Shown one piece after another: positions 1 through 6,403 of a DNA stretch of 13,464 nucleotides. Positions within the stretch are counted from its first letter, which is position 1; each line of letters starts with the position of its first letter. Origin of the DNA: JABDGZ01 sp964483785 (GTDB taxonomy: Bacteria; Omnitrophota; Gorgyraeia; Zapsychrales; Fredricksoniimonadaceae). The notes under the pieces are model-generated. The model saw only the letters and a list, made by a program, of their open reading frames with translations, did no database searches and was not told where the DNA came from. Made by a program: the position numbers and the translations under genes. Where the stretch lies: NCBI GenBank assembly GCA_964483785.1, contig CAZACW010000062.1:1-13464 (forward strand). Direction: 5' to 3'.

Positions 1-825
1 ATGGGTGTGCCGGCCGTCGTTTGCGTCAATTGCCGGGTGGGCTTGGCCGTGGCGCCGGCCTTGGTGGGCGGGCTTTTCCAGTACCGTTTTGCCGAGGGCG
101 ACGGGATCAAAGGCCAGAATTTCGGGAATTTGTTTTTGACCGCCATGGTGCAGATCACCAAGGGCGATTTCAAGAAGGCGGTGGAGGAGTGCAGCCAGGT
201 CCTGGCCATCCGCGGGAAGGTGATCCCTTCGACGGTCCATAATGTGCATTTGGTGGCGGAATACATGGACGGCACCACCACCAAGGGTGAGGCGACCATT
301 CCCCGGGCCAATGTGCCCATCAAGCGTCTGTCCTTGACGCCGCAGGACGTCGAGCCGACGGACGATGCCTTGACCGCCATTGCCCAGGCCGACATCATCG
401 TCGTAGGGCCGGGCTCCCTGTACACCAGCATTCTGCCTAATCTGGTCATCAAGGGCGTGACCGAGGCCATGGCCGCTTCCTACGCCTACAAGATTTACGT
501 CTGCAATGTGATGACCCAGCAGGGGGAAACCGAAGGGTTTACCGCCTCGGACCATGTGCGCGTGCTTTTGGAACACACAGACCCCAAGCTTGTCGATGCC
601 TGCCTGATCAATGACGCCGTGGTCAGCAATGAGGAGGCCCTTAATCGCTACCGCAAGGAAAACGCCTATCCCGTGGCCGCTGACAGCGACCGGATCAAGG
701 CCATGGGGGTCAAGGTGGTCACCGCCGACCTTTTGTCCGTCGCTGATTATGTCCGCCATGACGCCAAAAAATTGACCCAGGCCCTGATCAAGCTGATCGA
801 GACCCAAAGGGTGATCAAAAGATAG
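1..825 (+). CDS. yvcK: YvcK/CofD-family UDP-GlcNAc-binding gluconeogenesis factor, 5'-truncated
   Basis: This is the C-terminal 274 residues of a YvcK-type protein, cut by the left edge of the window. Visible family signatures are GLFQYRF (residues 24-30), GQNFGNLFLTAM (38-49), GPGSLYTSILPNL (136-148) and CNVMTQQGETEGF (168-180) followed by DH (184-185). Full-length members have roughly 310-330 residues, so about 50-60 residues are missing, including the N-terminal glycine-rich loop and the DDGGSSG-type motif. YvcK proteins bind UDP-N-acetylglucosamine and are needed for growth on gluconeogenic carbon sources and for cell-wall homeostasis. They often sit near HPr-kinase genes, which fits the HPr gene 39 bases downstream. 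The ATG at position 1 is not the true start. Residues 5-18 do not match the family although the rest does; this looks like clustered compensating indels (see findings). The family call is secure; the first 55 bases are not. Confidence 0.9.
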   Translation: MGVPAVVCVNCRVGLAVAPALVGGLFQYRFAEGDGIKGQNFGNLFLTAMVQITKGDFKKAVEECSQVLAIRGKVIPSTVHNVHLVAEYMDGTTTKGEATIPRANVPIKRLSLTPQDVEPTDDALTAIAQADIIVVGPGSLYTSILPNLVIKGVTEAMAASYAYKIYVCNVMTQQGETEGFTASDHVRVLLEHTDPKLVDACLINDAVVSNEEALNRYRKENAYPVAADSDRIKAMGVKVVTADLLSVADYVRHDAKKLTQALIKLIETQRVIKR

Positions 826-851
826 CGCTGCGACCGGGGGTGGATGGAATT

Positions 852-856
852 GAGGG
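852..856 (+). promoter_or_regulatory. Shine-Dalgarno of the HPr gene
   Basis: GAGGG ends 8 bases before the ATG at 865. The in-frame ATG at 844 has only a G-run directly against it. This site decides in favour of the 865 start, which also gives the usual HPr length. Confidence 0.6.
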
Positions 857-864
857 TTAAAGGG

Positions 865-1143
865 ATGCAGAAAATTGAAAAAGAATTGACGGTGCGCAAT
901 AAAAAAGGCCTGCACGCGCGGCCGGCCGCGCTTTTTGTCAGCCTGGTCGAGAAATACAATGTCACCGCGACCTTGACCAAGGGCGAAGAGAAGATCAACG
1001 GCAAATCGATTATGGGGATTTTGATGCTGGGGGCCGTGGAAGGCACGGTGCTTACACTAACGGTCGAAGGGGACCAGGCGGCGGAGGCCATGGCGGCCTT
1101 TGAACAGTTTTTCAACAAACAAGAGGAAGAATTGGCGCCATGA
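865..1143 (+). CDS. ptsH: Phosphocarrier protein HPr
   Basis: A 92-residue HPr, the small cytoplasmic carrier that takes phosphate from enzyme I and passes it to sugar-specific EIIA proteins. The active-site histidine is His17 in GLHARPAA. The regulatory serine is Ser48 in NGKSIMGIL, the site that HPr kinase/phosphorylase modifies in organisms using Ser-P control. Both sites being intact suggests the protein can work in transport and in regulation. An upstream in-frame ATG at 844 would add seven residues, but GAGGG at 852-856 and the typical family length of 85-92 favour 865. The TGA stop overlaps the ptsI ATG (ATGA, 4 bases), so the two are probably translationally coupled. The gene lies just after a yvcK-type gene. 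No EII component is in the window. Confidence 0.95.
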   Translation: MQKIEKELTVRNKKGLHARPAALFVSLVEKYNVTATLTKGEEKINGKSIMGILMLGAVEGTVLTLTVEGDQAAEAMAAFEQFFNKQEEELAP

Positions 1144-2882
1144 GCGAGATCGTCTTAAAAGGGATCCCCGCGGCCCCGGGCATAGCCTACGGCCCTTCGT
1201 TCATATTGGACAAGGGCGAGTTTATCGTGCCTAAGCGCGCCATCGCTCCGTCGGAGATTGACTCGGAGATCGCCCGCTTTGAAGAGGCCGTCGGCCACGC
1301 GCGCCGCGAAATCGACCAGTTGAAGGCCAAGATTTCCCAGGACATGGGCTCGGCCCACACCGGGATCTTTGACGCGCATCTGTTGGTATTGCAGGACCCG
1401 GCCCTGCTGGAGCAGGTCACCCAGGGGATCCGTAAGACCAAATTCGGGGCGGAATATGTTTTTTTCATGGTGATCAAAAAATTCATGGAGGCCTTTGTGC
1501 AATTGCCCGATGAATACCTGCGCGAGCGGGCCTCGGATGTCAGCGATATCAGCAAGCGGGTCTTAAAGCATTTGATGGATGAAAGCAAACTGCATGATCT
1601 GGATAATCTGCAGGATGACCTGATCATCGTGGCGCATGATCTTTCCCCCTCGGACGCGGTGAGCATGTACAACAAGAAGATCAAGGGCTTTTTGACGGAC
1701 ATCGGGGGCAGGACCTCGCACACGGCCATCTTGGCCAAGTCCTTAGGGGTGCCGGCCGTCGTTGGCCTCATGGATTCGACCTTGCGGATCAACAACCAGG
1801 ACGATGTGATCGTCGACGGGCAAAAGGGCCTGGTCATCGTCCATCCTTCCCCGGAAACCAAGGAACTTTACATCAAGGAACAGAACAAGATCACGGCCTC
1901 CCTGGAAAAGCTGGATGATCTTAAGAACCTGCCGGCCCAGACTTTAGACGGCAAGAAAATTTCCATCCTGGCCAATTTGGAATTGTCTTCGGAAATTTCC
2001 GCGGTGCGCAAATACGGGGCCGAGGGCATCGGGCTTTACCGCACCGAATTTTTGTACATGAATAGGCTGGATCTGCCTTCGGAAGAGGAACAATTCAAGG
2101 CCTACAGCCAGGTGGCCGCGGCCATCGCGCCTTTCGGAGTGACCATCCGGACCCTGGATTTAGGCGGGGACAAATTCATCTCCAGCGTCCAGATCCCGCG
2201 GGACATGACCCCGTTTTTAGGCTGCCGGGCCATCCGTTTTTGCCTTGAGCGGCCGGATATTTTCAAGACCCAGCTGCGGGCTGTTTTGCGCGCCTCGGTG
2301 CATGGCCGCCTCCAGTTGATGTATCCCATGATTTCCGGCCTGGGCGAATTGCGCCAGGCCAACGCGATTTTAAACCAGGTCAAGACCGGGTTGAGGGACG
2401 AAAAAATACCCTTTGATGAACAGTTAAAGGTTGGTATCATGATGGAGGTGCCGGCGGCGGTGATGACCGCCGAGGCCCTGGCCCGCGAGTCCAAATTTTT
2501 TTCCATCGGCACCAATGATTTGATCCAGTACACGCTGGCGGTCGACCGCGTGAATGAAAAAACCGCGCATCTTTACGAGCCTGCGCACCCGGCGGTGCTG
2601 AAAATGATCCAAAAGGTCATCGATGCCGGGCACAACGAGGGGATTTCGGTTTCCCTGTGCGGGGAGATGGCTTCTGATCCCTTGCTGGCTTTTTTGCTGA
2701 TCGGTTTGGGGATCGATGAACTGAGCATGTCCGCGGCCAGCATTCTCATGGTCAAGCGCATGGTCCGCAGCGTAAAAATGCAGGATGCCCAGCGCATGGC
2801 GTATGAGGCCATGCAATTGGCCACGAGCCAGGAAGTGGAAGAGTTTATTGATTTGCGCTTGCGCAAGTTCATGCCGAGTTAA
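1140..2882 (+). CDS. ptsI: Phosphoenolpyruvate-protein phosphotransferase (PTS enzyme I)
   Basis: A full-length 580-residue enzyme I (E. coli 575). It autophosphorylates with PEP and passes the phosphate to His17 of the HPr encoded just upstream. The N-terminal HPr-binding helical region covers about residues 1-145. The swivelling phosphohistidine domain has the active His194 in GGRTSHTAI. The C-terminal PEP-binding TIM barrel shows GIGLYRTEFLYM (Arg301), LGGDKF (341-346), PFLGCRAIRFCLE (358-370), MMEVPAA with the metal ligand Glu436, and SIGTNDLIQYTLAVDR (Asn459). The catalytic Cys507 lies in SLCGEMASDP. All catalytic residues are present. The start overlaps the ptsH stop by ATGA, with AGAGGA at 1122-1127 as ribosome-binding site. 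The stop lies 3 bases before the nucleotidyltransferase start. Confidence 0.97.
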   Translation: MSEIVLKGIPAAPGIAYGPSFILDKGEFIVPKRAIAPSEIDSEIARFEEAVGHARREIDQLKAKISQDMGSAHTGIFDAHLLVLQDPALLEQVTQGIRKTKFGAEYVFFMVIKKFMEAFVQLPDEYLRERASDVSDISKRVLKHLMDESKLHDLDNLQDDLIIVAHDLSPSDAVSMYNKKIKGFLTDIGGRTSHTAILAKSLGVPAVVGLMDSTLRINNQDDVIVDGQKGLVIVHPSPETKELYIKEQNKITASLEKLDDLKNLPAQTLDGKKISILANLELSSEISAVRKYGAEGIGLYRTEFLYMNRLDLPSEEEQFKAYSQVAAAIAPFGVTIRTLDLGGDKFISSVQIPRDMTPFLGCRAIRFCLERPDIFKTQLRAVLRASVHGRLQLMYPMISGLGELRQANAILNQVKTGLRDEKIPFDEQLKVGIMMEVPAAVMTAEALARESKFFSIGTNDLIQYTLAVDRVNEKTAHLYEPAHPAVLKMIQKVIDAGHNEGISVSLCGEMASDPLLAFLLIGLGIDELSMSAASILMVKRMVRSVKMQDAQRMAYEAMQLATSQEVEEFIDLRLRKFMPS

Positions 2883-2885
2883 TCT

Positions 2886-3620
2886 ATGAAAGCACTGATC
2901 TTAGCGGCCGGATACGGCACACGGTTGGCGGCGGTGATCAAGGATTTGCCCAAACCCTTGATTCCGGTGGGCCGCAGGCCTTTGATCGATTATGTCATCG
3001 ACCGTCTGCAGGACATCAAGGATTTGAGCGAAATTGCGGTGGTCAGCAACAATAAATTCGCCGGGCAGTTTGAGGCGTGGGCCGCTGCCCGCCCCGGGAA
3101 GGTCCCCATCCGCATCGTCAATGACGGGACCAATTCCCCCGAAGAGCGTCTGGGTTCCGTGGGTGATATCCGCTTTGTCTGGGAAAGGGAATCTTCCCCG
3201 CAGGACTGGCTCATTGTGGGCGGCGACAATCTTTTTGACGGCAGCCTGGGCCGGTTCATGGATTTTGCCGTTTCCAAATTGCCGGCGGTCAGCGTCGGGG
3301 TTTATGATATCAAGGACATCGCTGCGGCCACCAAATTCGGCGTGCTGGCCCTGGATCAGGACCAAAAAGTGGTCAGTTTTCAGGAAAAGCCCGCAAAACC
3401 GGCGTCGAGCCTGATCACCATGTGCCTGTATTATTTCCCCAAGCAGAGCTTGGGGTTTTTGCCGGAATATTTGGGTGAATCCGAGGCGGTGGATGCGGCC
3501 GGCAGTTATATCAAGTGGCTTGCCGAAAAGAAAAATGTTTATGGTTTCCAATTTTCCGGAAAATGGTATGATATCGGGAGCATTGAATCCCTCGAAGAAG
3601 CCAGAGCGCATTTTAAATAA
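2886..3620 (+). CDS. Sugar-phosphate-type nucleotidyltransferase (GT-A fold)
   Basis: A 244-residue cytoplasmic nucleotidyltransferase of the glucose-1-phosphate thymidylyltransferase/mannose-1-phosphate guanylyltransferase superfamily. The N-terminal nucleotide-binding loop AAGYGTRL (residues 7-14) is followed by LPKPLIPVG with the conserved Lys23. Other signatures are the divalent-metal motif GGDNLFD (Asp114), FQEKP (165-169) and a C-terminal WYDIGSIESLEEA. Family members join an NTP to a sugar phosphate or a choline-type phosphate to make activated precursors. The short length leaves no room for a left-handed beta-helix acetyltransferase domain, so it is not a GlmU-type fusion. The exact substrate cannot be read from the sequence. 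It starts 3 bases after ptsI with no good Shine-Dalgarno, suggesting translational coupling. This position next to yvcK and PTS genes would suit supply of cell-envelope sugars, but that is inference. Confidence 0.85.
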   Translation: MKALILAAGYGTRLAAVIKDLPKPLIPVGRRPLIDYVIDRLQDIKDLSEIAVVSNNKFAGQFEAWAAARPGKVPIRIVNDGTNSPEERLGSVGDIRFVWERESSPQDWLIVGGDNLFDGSLGRFMDFAVSKLPAVSVGVYDIKDIAAATKFGVLALDQDQKVVSFQEKPAKPASSLITMCLYYFPKQSLGFLPEYLGESEAVDAAGSYIKWLAEKKNVYGFQFSGKWYDIGSIESLEEARAHFK

Positions 3621-3643
3621 ACATTGAATGAAAGGCGGTTTTT

Positions 3644-4795
3644 GTGAAAGGACGCTATCTCTTTACATCCGAGTCTGTGGGCAACGGCCATCCGGACAAG
3701 GTGTGTGATCAAATTTCAGACGCGGTCTTGGACGCGGTGTTTCAGCACGACCCCAAGGGCCGTGTTGCATGCGAGACATTCTGCTCCATGGGCCAGGTCA
3801 TCGTGGGCGGTGAAATCACCACGACCACCTATGTGGATGTCCATGCCGTGGTGCGCAAGGTGCTGTTGGACATCGGCTATAATCATCCCAAATACGGCTT
3901 TGATGCCAACACCTGTTCCATTTTAAATGCCATCAACAAACAGTCCCCGGACATTTCCCAAGGGGTGGATGCCGGCGGCGCAGGGGACCAGGGCATTATG
4001 TTCGGCTATGCCTGCCATGAGACGCCGGAATATATGCCTCTGCCCATCACCCTGGCCCATCGTTTGGTTCAGCGCGTGGAAGAGGTGCGCAAAAAAGGCA
4101 TTTTGAAATACCTGGGGCCGGACTGCAAGTCCCAGGTCACCATCGAATATGAGGATGATACGCCCCTGCGTGTCGATGCCGTGGTCCTGGCCTGCCAGCA
4201 TACGGAAGAGATCTTAGACAAATCCGGCAAGCGCATCACGGAAAAGGCCAAGCATGACATCATCAAGACCGTGGCGCATCCCATCGTGGGCAAGATGATG
4301 GACAAGAACACCAAATTTTACGTCAATGAAACGGGCAAATTTGTCGTCGGAGGCCCCCAGTCCGATACCGGGGTCACCGGCCGCAAGATCATTGTGGACA
4401 CCTACGGCGGCGTCGTGCCCCACGGCGGCGGCGCCTTCTCCGGCAAGGACCCCACCAAGGTGGACCGTTCCGCGGCCTATATGGGGCGCTATATCTGCAA
4501 GAACATCGTGGCCGCCGGCTTGGCGGATAAATGCATGCTTCAGGTCGGCTACGCCATCGGGTTTCCCCAGCCGGTTTCCGTGATGGTGGACACCTACGGC
4601 ACCGGCAAGATTTCCGAACAGCATTTGGTGGCCCTGGTGCGCAAGCATTTTGACCTGTCGCCGCGCGGGATCATCAGCACCCTGGATCTGCGCAGGCCAA
4701 TATATTTAAAAACCGCCTCCTACGGCCATTTCGGCCGCCCTGGATTTTCCTGGGAAAAGACCGACAAGGCCGCGGCCTTGAAAAGAGACGCTTAA
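3644..4795 (+). CDS. metK: S-adenosylmethionine synthetase (methionine adenosyltransferase)
   Basis: A full-length 383-residue MetK (E. coli 384) that makes S-adenosylmethionine from methionine and ATP in the cytoplasm. Signatures in order are TSESV then GHPDK (His16, Asp18), the AGDQG loop (113-117) followed by IMFGY, GGPQSDTGVTGRK, HGGGAFSGKDPTKVDRSAAY (260-279) and a C-terminal AYGHFGR-type motif (ASYGHFGRPGFSW). The start is GTG at 3644, preceded by AAAGGCGG at 3631-3638; an ATG at 3628 is out of frame. One oddity is Asn14 in SVGNGHPDK, where the family almost always has Glu. Everything else is canonical, so I expect an active enzyme. It pairs with ahcY, whose product removes the SAH made when SAM is used. 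Confidence 0.97.
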   Translation: MKGRYLFTSESVGNGHPDKVCDQISDAVLDAVFQHDPKGRVACETFCSMGQVIVGGEITTTTYVDVHAVVRKVLLDIGYNHPKYGFDANTCSILNAINKQSPDISQGVDAGGAGDQGIMFGYACHETPEYMPLPITLAHRLVQRVEEVRKKGILKYLGPDCKSQVTIEYEDDTPLRVDAVVLACQHTEEILDKSGKRITEKAKHDIIKTVAHPIVGKMMDKNTKFYVNETGKFVVGGPQSDTGVTGRKIIVDTYGGVVPHGGGAFSGKDPTKVDRSAAYMGRYICKNIVAAGLADKCMLQVGYAIGFPQPVSVMVDTYGTGKISEQHLVALVRKHFDLSPRGIISTLDLRRPIYLKTASYGHFGRPGFSWEKTDKAAALKRDA

Positions 4796-4822
4796 ACAAC
4801 CGTGTCAGGGATCCAGAAAAAT

Positions 4823-4829
4823 GAGAAAG
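4823..4829 (+). promoter_or_regulatory. Weak Shine-Dalgarno candidate for ahcY
   Basis: GAGAAAG lies 2 bases before the ATG at 4832. It is weak, and is used here only to prefer 4832 over the GTG at 4802, which has no better site at normal spacing. Confidence 0.3.
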
Positions 4830-4831
4830 CT

Positions 4832-6181
4832 ATGGCTAAATTGATGACTAAATCGGTGTCTAAAAATAGGATCCAAAATTCAAAAATCCAGGACTACAAG
4901 GTCAAGGACATGTCTTTGGCCTCGTGGGGCCGCAAGGAAATTGAGATCGCCCAGACGGAAATGCCGGGCCTCATGGCCATCCGCAAGGAATATGAAAGCC
5001 AACAGCCTTTAAAGGGCGCCCGCATCGCCGGCTGCATCCACATGACCATTGAGACAGCTGTCTTGATCGAGACGCTGGTGGCCTTGGGCGCCCAGGTGCG
5101 CTGGTCTTCCTGCAATATCTTTTCCACCCAGGACCACGCGGCCGCAGCCATAGCTGCGGTTGGCATCCCGGTGTTTGCCTGGAAAGGGGAAAGCCTCAAG
5201 GAATATGACTGGTGCGTTGAGCAGACCATTCCCTGGCCCGACGGGCAGGGCCCGAACATGATCTTGGATGACGGCGGGGACCTGACCATCATGGTCCATG
5301 AGAAATTCCCGCAATTCTTGAAAAATATCCACGGGCTTTCCGAGGAAACCACCACCGGCGTCCATCGTCTTTATGAGATGATGCACAAAGGCACGCTTAA
5401 AGTGCCGGCCATCAACATCAATGATTCCGTCACCAAGTCCAAGTTCGACAATCTCTACGGCTGCCGCGAGTCTTTGATCGACGGGATCAAGCGCGCCACA
5501 GACCGCATGATCGCGGGCAAGGTCTGCGTTGTGGCCGGGTACGGGGACGTGGGCAAGGGCTGTGTGCAATCCTTCAAAGGCCTGGGCGGCCGTATCATCG
5601 TCACGGAAATCGACCCCATTTGCGCCTTGCAGGCCTCCATGGAAGGTTATCAGGTGATGCCCATGAACGAGGCGGCCAAGATCGGTGATATTTTTGTCAC
5701 AGCCACGGGCTGCATCAACGTGATCACGGGCAAGCACATGGATGCGATGAAAAGCGGGGTGATTATCTGCAATATCGGGCATTTTGACCTGGAAATCGAT
5801 GTGGCGTATCTGAATAAGAGAAAAGACATCAAGAAGGTGCAGATCAAGCCGCAGGTGGACCAATATACCTATCCTGATGGAAAGAAAATCATTGTCCTGG
5901 CTGAGGGCCGTTTGGTCAATTTAGGCTGTGCCATGGGCCATCCGTCTTTTGTGATGAGCAATTCTTTTACCAACCAGGTCCTGGCCCAGATCGAGTTGTG
6001 GCAAAACGGCCATAAATATGAACGCAAGGTCTACACCCTGCCCAAACATCTGGATGAGAAGGTGGCCAGCCTGCATCTGGCCAAGGTGGGCGCTCAATTG
6101 GATGTTCTGAGTTCTGAGCAAGCCAAATATTTGGGCATCAAGGCCCAGGGGCCTTTCAAACCAGACCATTACCGTTATTAA
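4832..6181 (+). CDS. ahcY: S-adenosylhomocysteine hydrolase (adenosylhomocysteinase)
   Basis: A 449-residue NAD-dependent enzyme that splits S-adenosylhomocysteine into homocysteine and adenosine, relieving product inhibition of methyltransferases. Conserved blocks are DMSLASWGRKEIEIA near the N-terminus, GARIAGCIHMTIETAVL, WSSCNIFSTQDHAAAAIA, NLYGCRESLIDGIKRATD, the NAD-binding loop GYGDVGKG (236-243), ATGCINVI, CNIGHFDLEIDV, AEGRLVNLGCAMGHPSFVMS and the C-terminal KPDHYRY (443-449). In this family the Lys and Tyr of that tail reach the NAD site of a neighbouring subunit. It lacks the roughly 40-residue insertion found in many bacterial homologues, so it resembles the shorter human-type form. 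The start is uncertain: GTG 4802 gives 459 residues, and the roughly 25 residues before the conserved DYKVKDMSLA are low in complexity. It follows metK closely and is the last gene before strong terminator-like palindromes. Confidence 0.95.
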   Translation: MAKLMTKSVSKNRIQNSKIQDYKVKDMSLASWGRKEIEIAQTEMPGLMAIRKEYESQQPLKGARIAGCIHMTIETAVLIETLVALGAQVRWSSCNIFSTQDHAAAAIAAVGIPVFAWKGESLKEYDWCVEQTIPWPDGQGPNMILDDGGDLTIMVHEKFPQFLKNIHGLSEETTTGVHRLYEMMHKGTLKVPAININDSVTKSKFDNLYGCRESLIDGIKRATDRMIAGKVCVVAGYGDVGKGCVQSFKGLGGRIIVTEIDPICALQASMEGYQVMPMNEAAKIGDIFVTATGCINVITGKHMDAMKSGVIICNIGHFDLEIDVAYLNKRKDIKKVQIKPQVDQYTYPDGKKIIVLAEGRLVNLGCAMGHPSFVMSNSFTNQVLAQIELWQNGHKYERKVYTLPKHLDEKVASLHLAKVGAQLDVLSSEQAKYLGIKAQGPFKPDHYRY

Positions 6182-6182
6182 A

Positions 6183-6239
6183 AAAATAGGGGACAGCGCC
6201 CTATTTTCATTATAAAAATAGGGCGCTGTCCCCTATTTT
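6183..6239. repeat. Nested 25-bp palindrome, REPIN-like; possible ahcY terminator
   Basis: A perfect 25-bp inverted repeat, 6183-6207 against 6215-6239, with a 7-base loop (CATTATA). Each arm is itself a 9-bp palindrome (AAAATAGGG ... CCCTATTTT around GACAGCG), so the whole has the two-inverted-REP layout known as a REPIN. The GGGGACAG core resembles repeats associated with REP-type Y1 transposases as I remember them; no transposase is in the window. It starts 1 base after the ahcY stop and ends in a T-rich tail, so it could also stop transcription. Confidence 0.8.
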
Positions 6240-6250
6240 GTTAAAATAAT

Positions 6251-6270
6251 TGGGACACATTGATTTTTTT
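6251..6270 (+). repeat. Half-copy of the second palindrome
   Basis: TGGGACACATTGATTTTTTT matches one arm of the full palindrome (6279-6298) at 19 of 20 positions, but it has no partner arm of its own. It looks like a solo or decayed half-element placed 5' of the intact copy in the same orientation. Confidence 0.7.
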
Positions 6271-6271
6271 G

Positions 6272-6326
6272 AAAAAACTGGGACACATTGACTTTTTTAA
6301 GAAAAGTCAATGTGTCCCAGTTTTTT
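6272..6326. repeat. Perfect 25-bp palindrome, copy 1 (CTGGGACACATTGAC family)
   Basis: Arms 6272-6296 and 6302-6326 are perfectly complementary over 25 bp, with the 5-base loop TTAAG. The core is CTGGGACACATTGAC. The segment 6272-6325 is identical to 13411-13464 at the right edge of the window (54 of 54 bases), which makes this a repeated element and not just a local terminator. Confidence 0.95.
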
Positions 6327-6328
6327 TT
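6272..6328 (+). terminator. Probable intrinsic terminator after the metK-ahcY block
   Basis: The palindrome at 6272-6326 would fold in RNA into a 25-bp stem. The right arm ends in a run of eight T (6321-6328), the classic Rho-independent layout. The A-run at the left arm gives the same shape on the other strand, so it may act in both directions. Confidence 0.6.
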
Positions 6329-6334
6329 CCGCGT

Positions 6335-6387
6335 CTTGATTTTCCCTAATATATATGGCATACTTTCGATAAGAATTAGGAATCAAG
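6335..6387 (+). promoter_or_regulatory. Bulged 13-bp inverted repeat in the leader of the giant gene
   Basis: CTTGATT (6335-6341) pairs with AATCAAG (6381-6387), and CCTAAT (6345-6350) pairs with ATTAGG (6375-6380). The left side carries a 3-base bulge TTC and the loop is 24 bases of AT-rich sequence. The structure overlaps both the proposed -35 box and the Shine-Dalgarno of the next gene, so it could be a protein-binding operator or an RNA structure. Confidence 0.45.
6336..6364 (+). promoter_or_regulatory. Candidate sigma-70-type promoter for the giant gene
   Basis: TTGATT (6336-6341) and CATACT (6359-6364) are separated by 17 bases; each matches four of six consensus positions. The placement is plausible, since two palindromes capable of termination lie upstream and the gene starts within 30-50 bases. 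The match is weak and rests on consensus alone. Confidence 0.3.
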
Positions 6388-6403
6388 GGAGATGGGGTCC
6401 CTT
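6385..6403 (+). promoter_or_regulatory. Shine-Dalgarno paired in a small hairpin at the giant-gene start
   Basis: AAGGGA (6385-6390) is the only good Shine-Dalgarno. It is perfectly complementary to TCCCTT (6398-6403), with the ATG at 6392 in the loop. Spacing is awkward: 1 base to ATG 6392 and 22 bases to ATG 6413. The hairpin could hide the ribosome site or bring it closer to the second ATG. Confidence 0.4.

Noticed and set aside
7..21. A 15-base exact match between 7-21 and 1749-1763 in ptsI, both reading GVPAVV
   Set aside because: It is short and GC-rich, and GVPA is a plausible sequence in both families. It could hint at misassembly at the edge but is not evidence alone.
3621..3643. 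SAM or SAH riboswitch upstream of metK or ahcY
   Set aside because: The gaps before these genes are only 23 and about 36 bases, too short for any known SAM or SAH riboswitch with its expression platform.
5009..5863. Long open frame on the - strand opposite ahcY (284 codons), and similar ones opposite ptsI, metK and the giant gene
   Set aside because: They mirror the codon bias of well-identified + strand genes, show no family motif and would lie fully antisense to conserved enzymes.
6183..6326. Repeats as a small CRISPR array
   Set aside because: The units are two different palindromes plus a half-copy, without regular spacers or repeat length, and no cas gene is present.
6347..6356. TAATATATAT as the -10 box of the giant gene
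   Set aside because: No -35-like hexamer sits 16-18 bases upstream, where the T-tract of the palindrome lies. The pair at 6336 and 6359 fits better, though still weakly.
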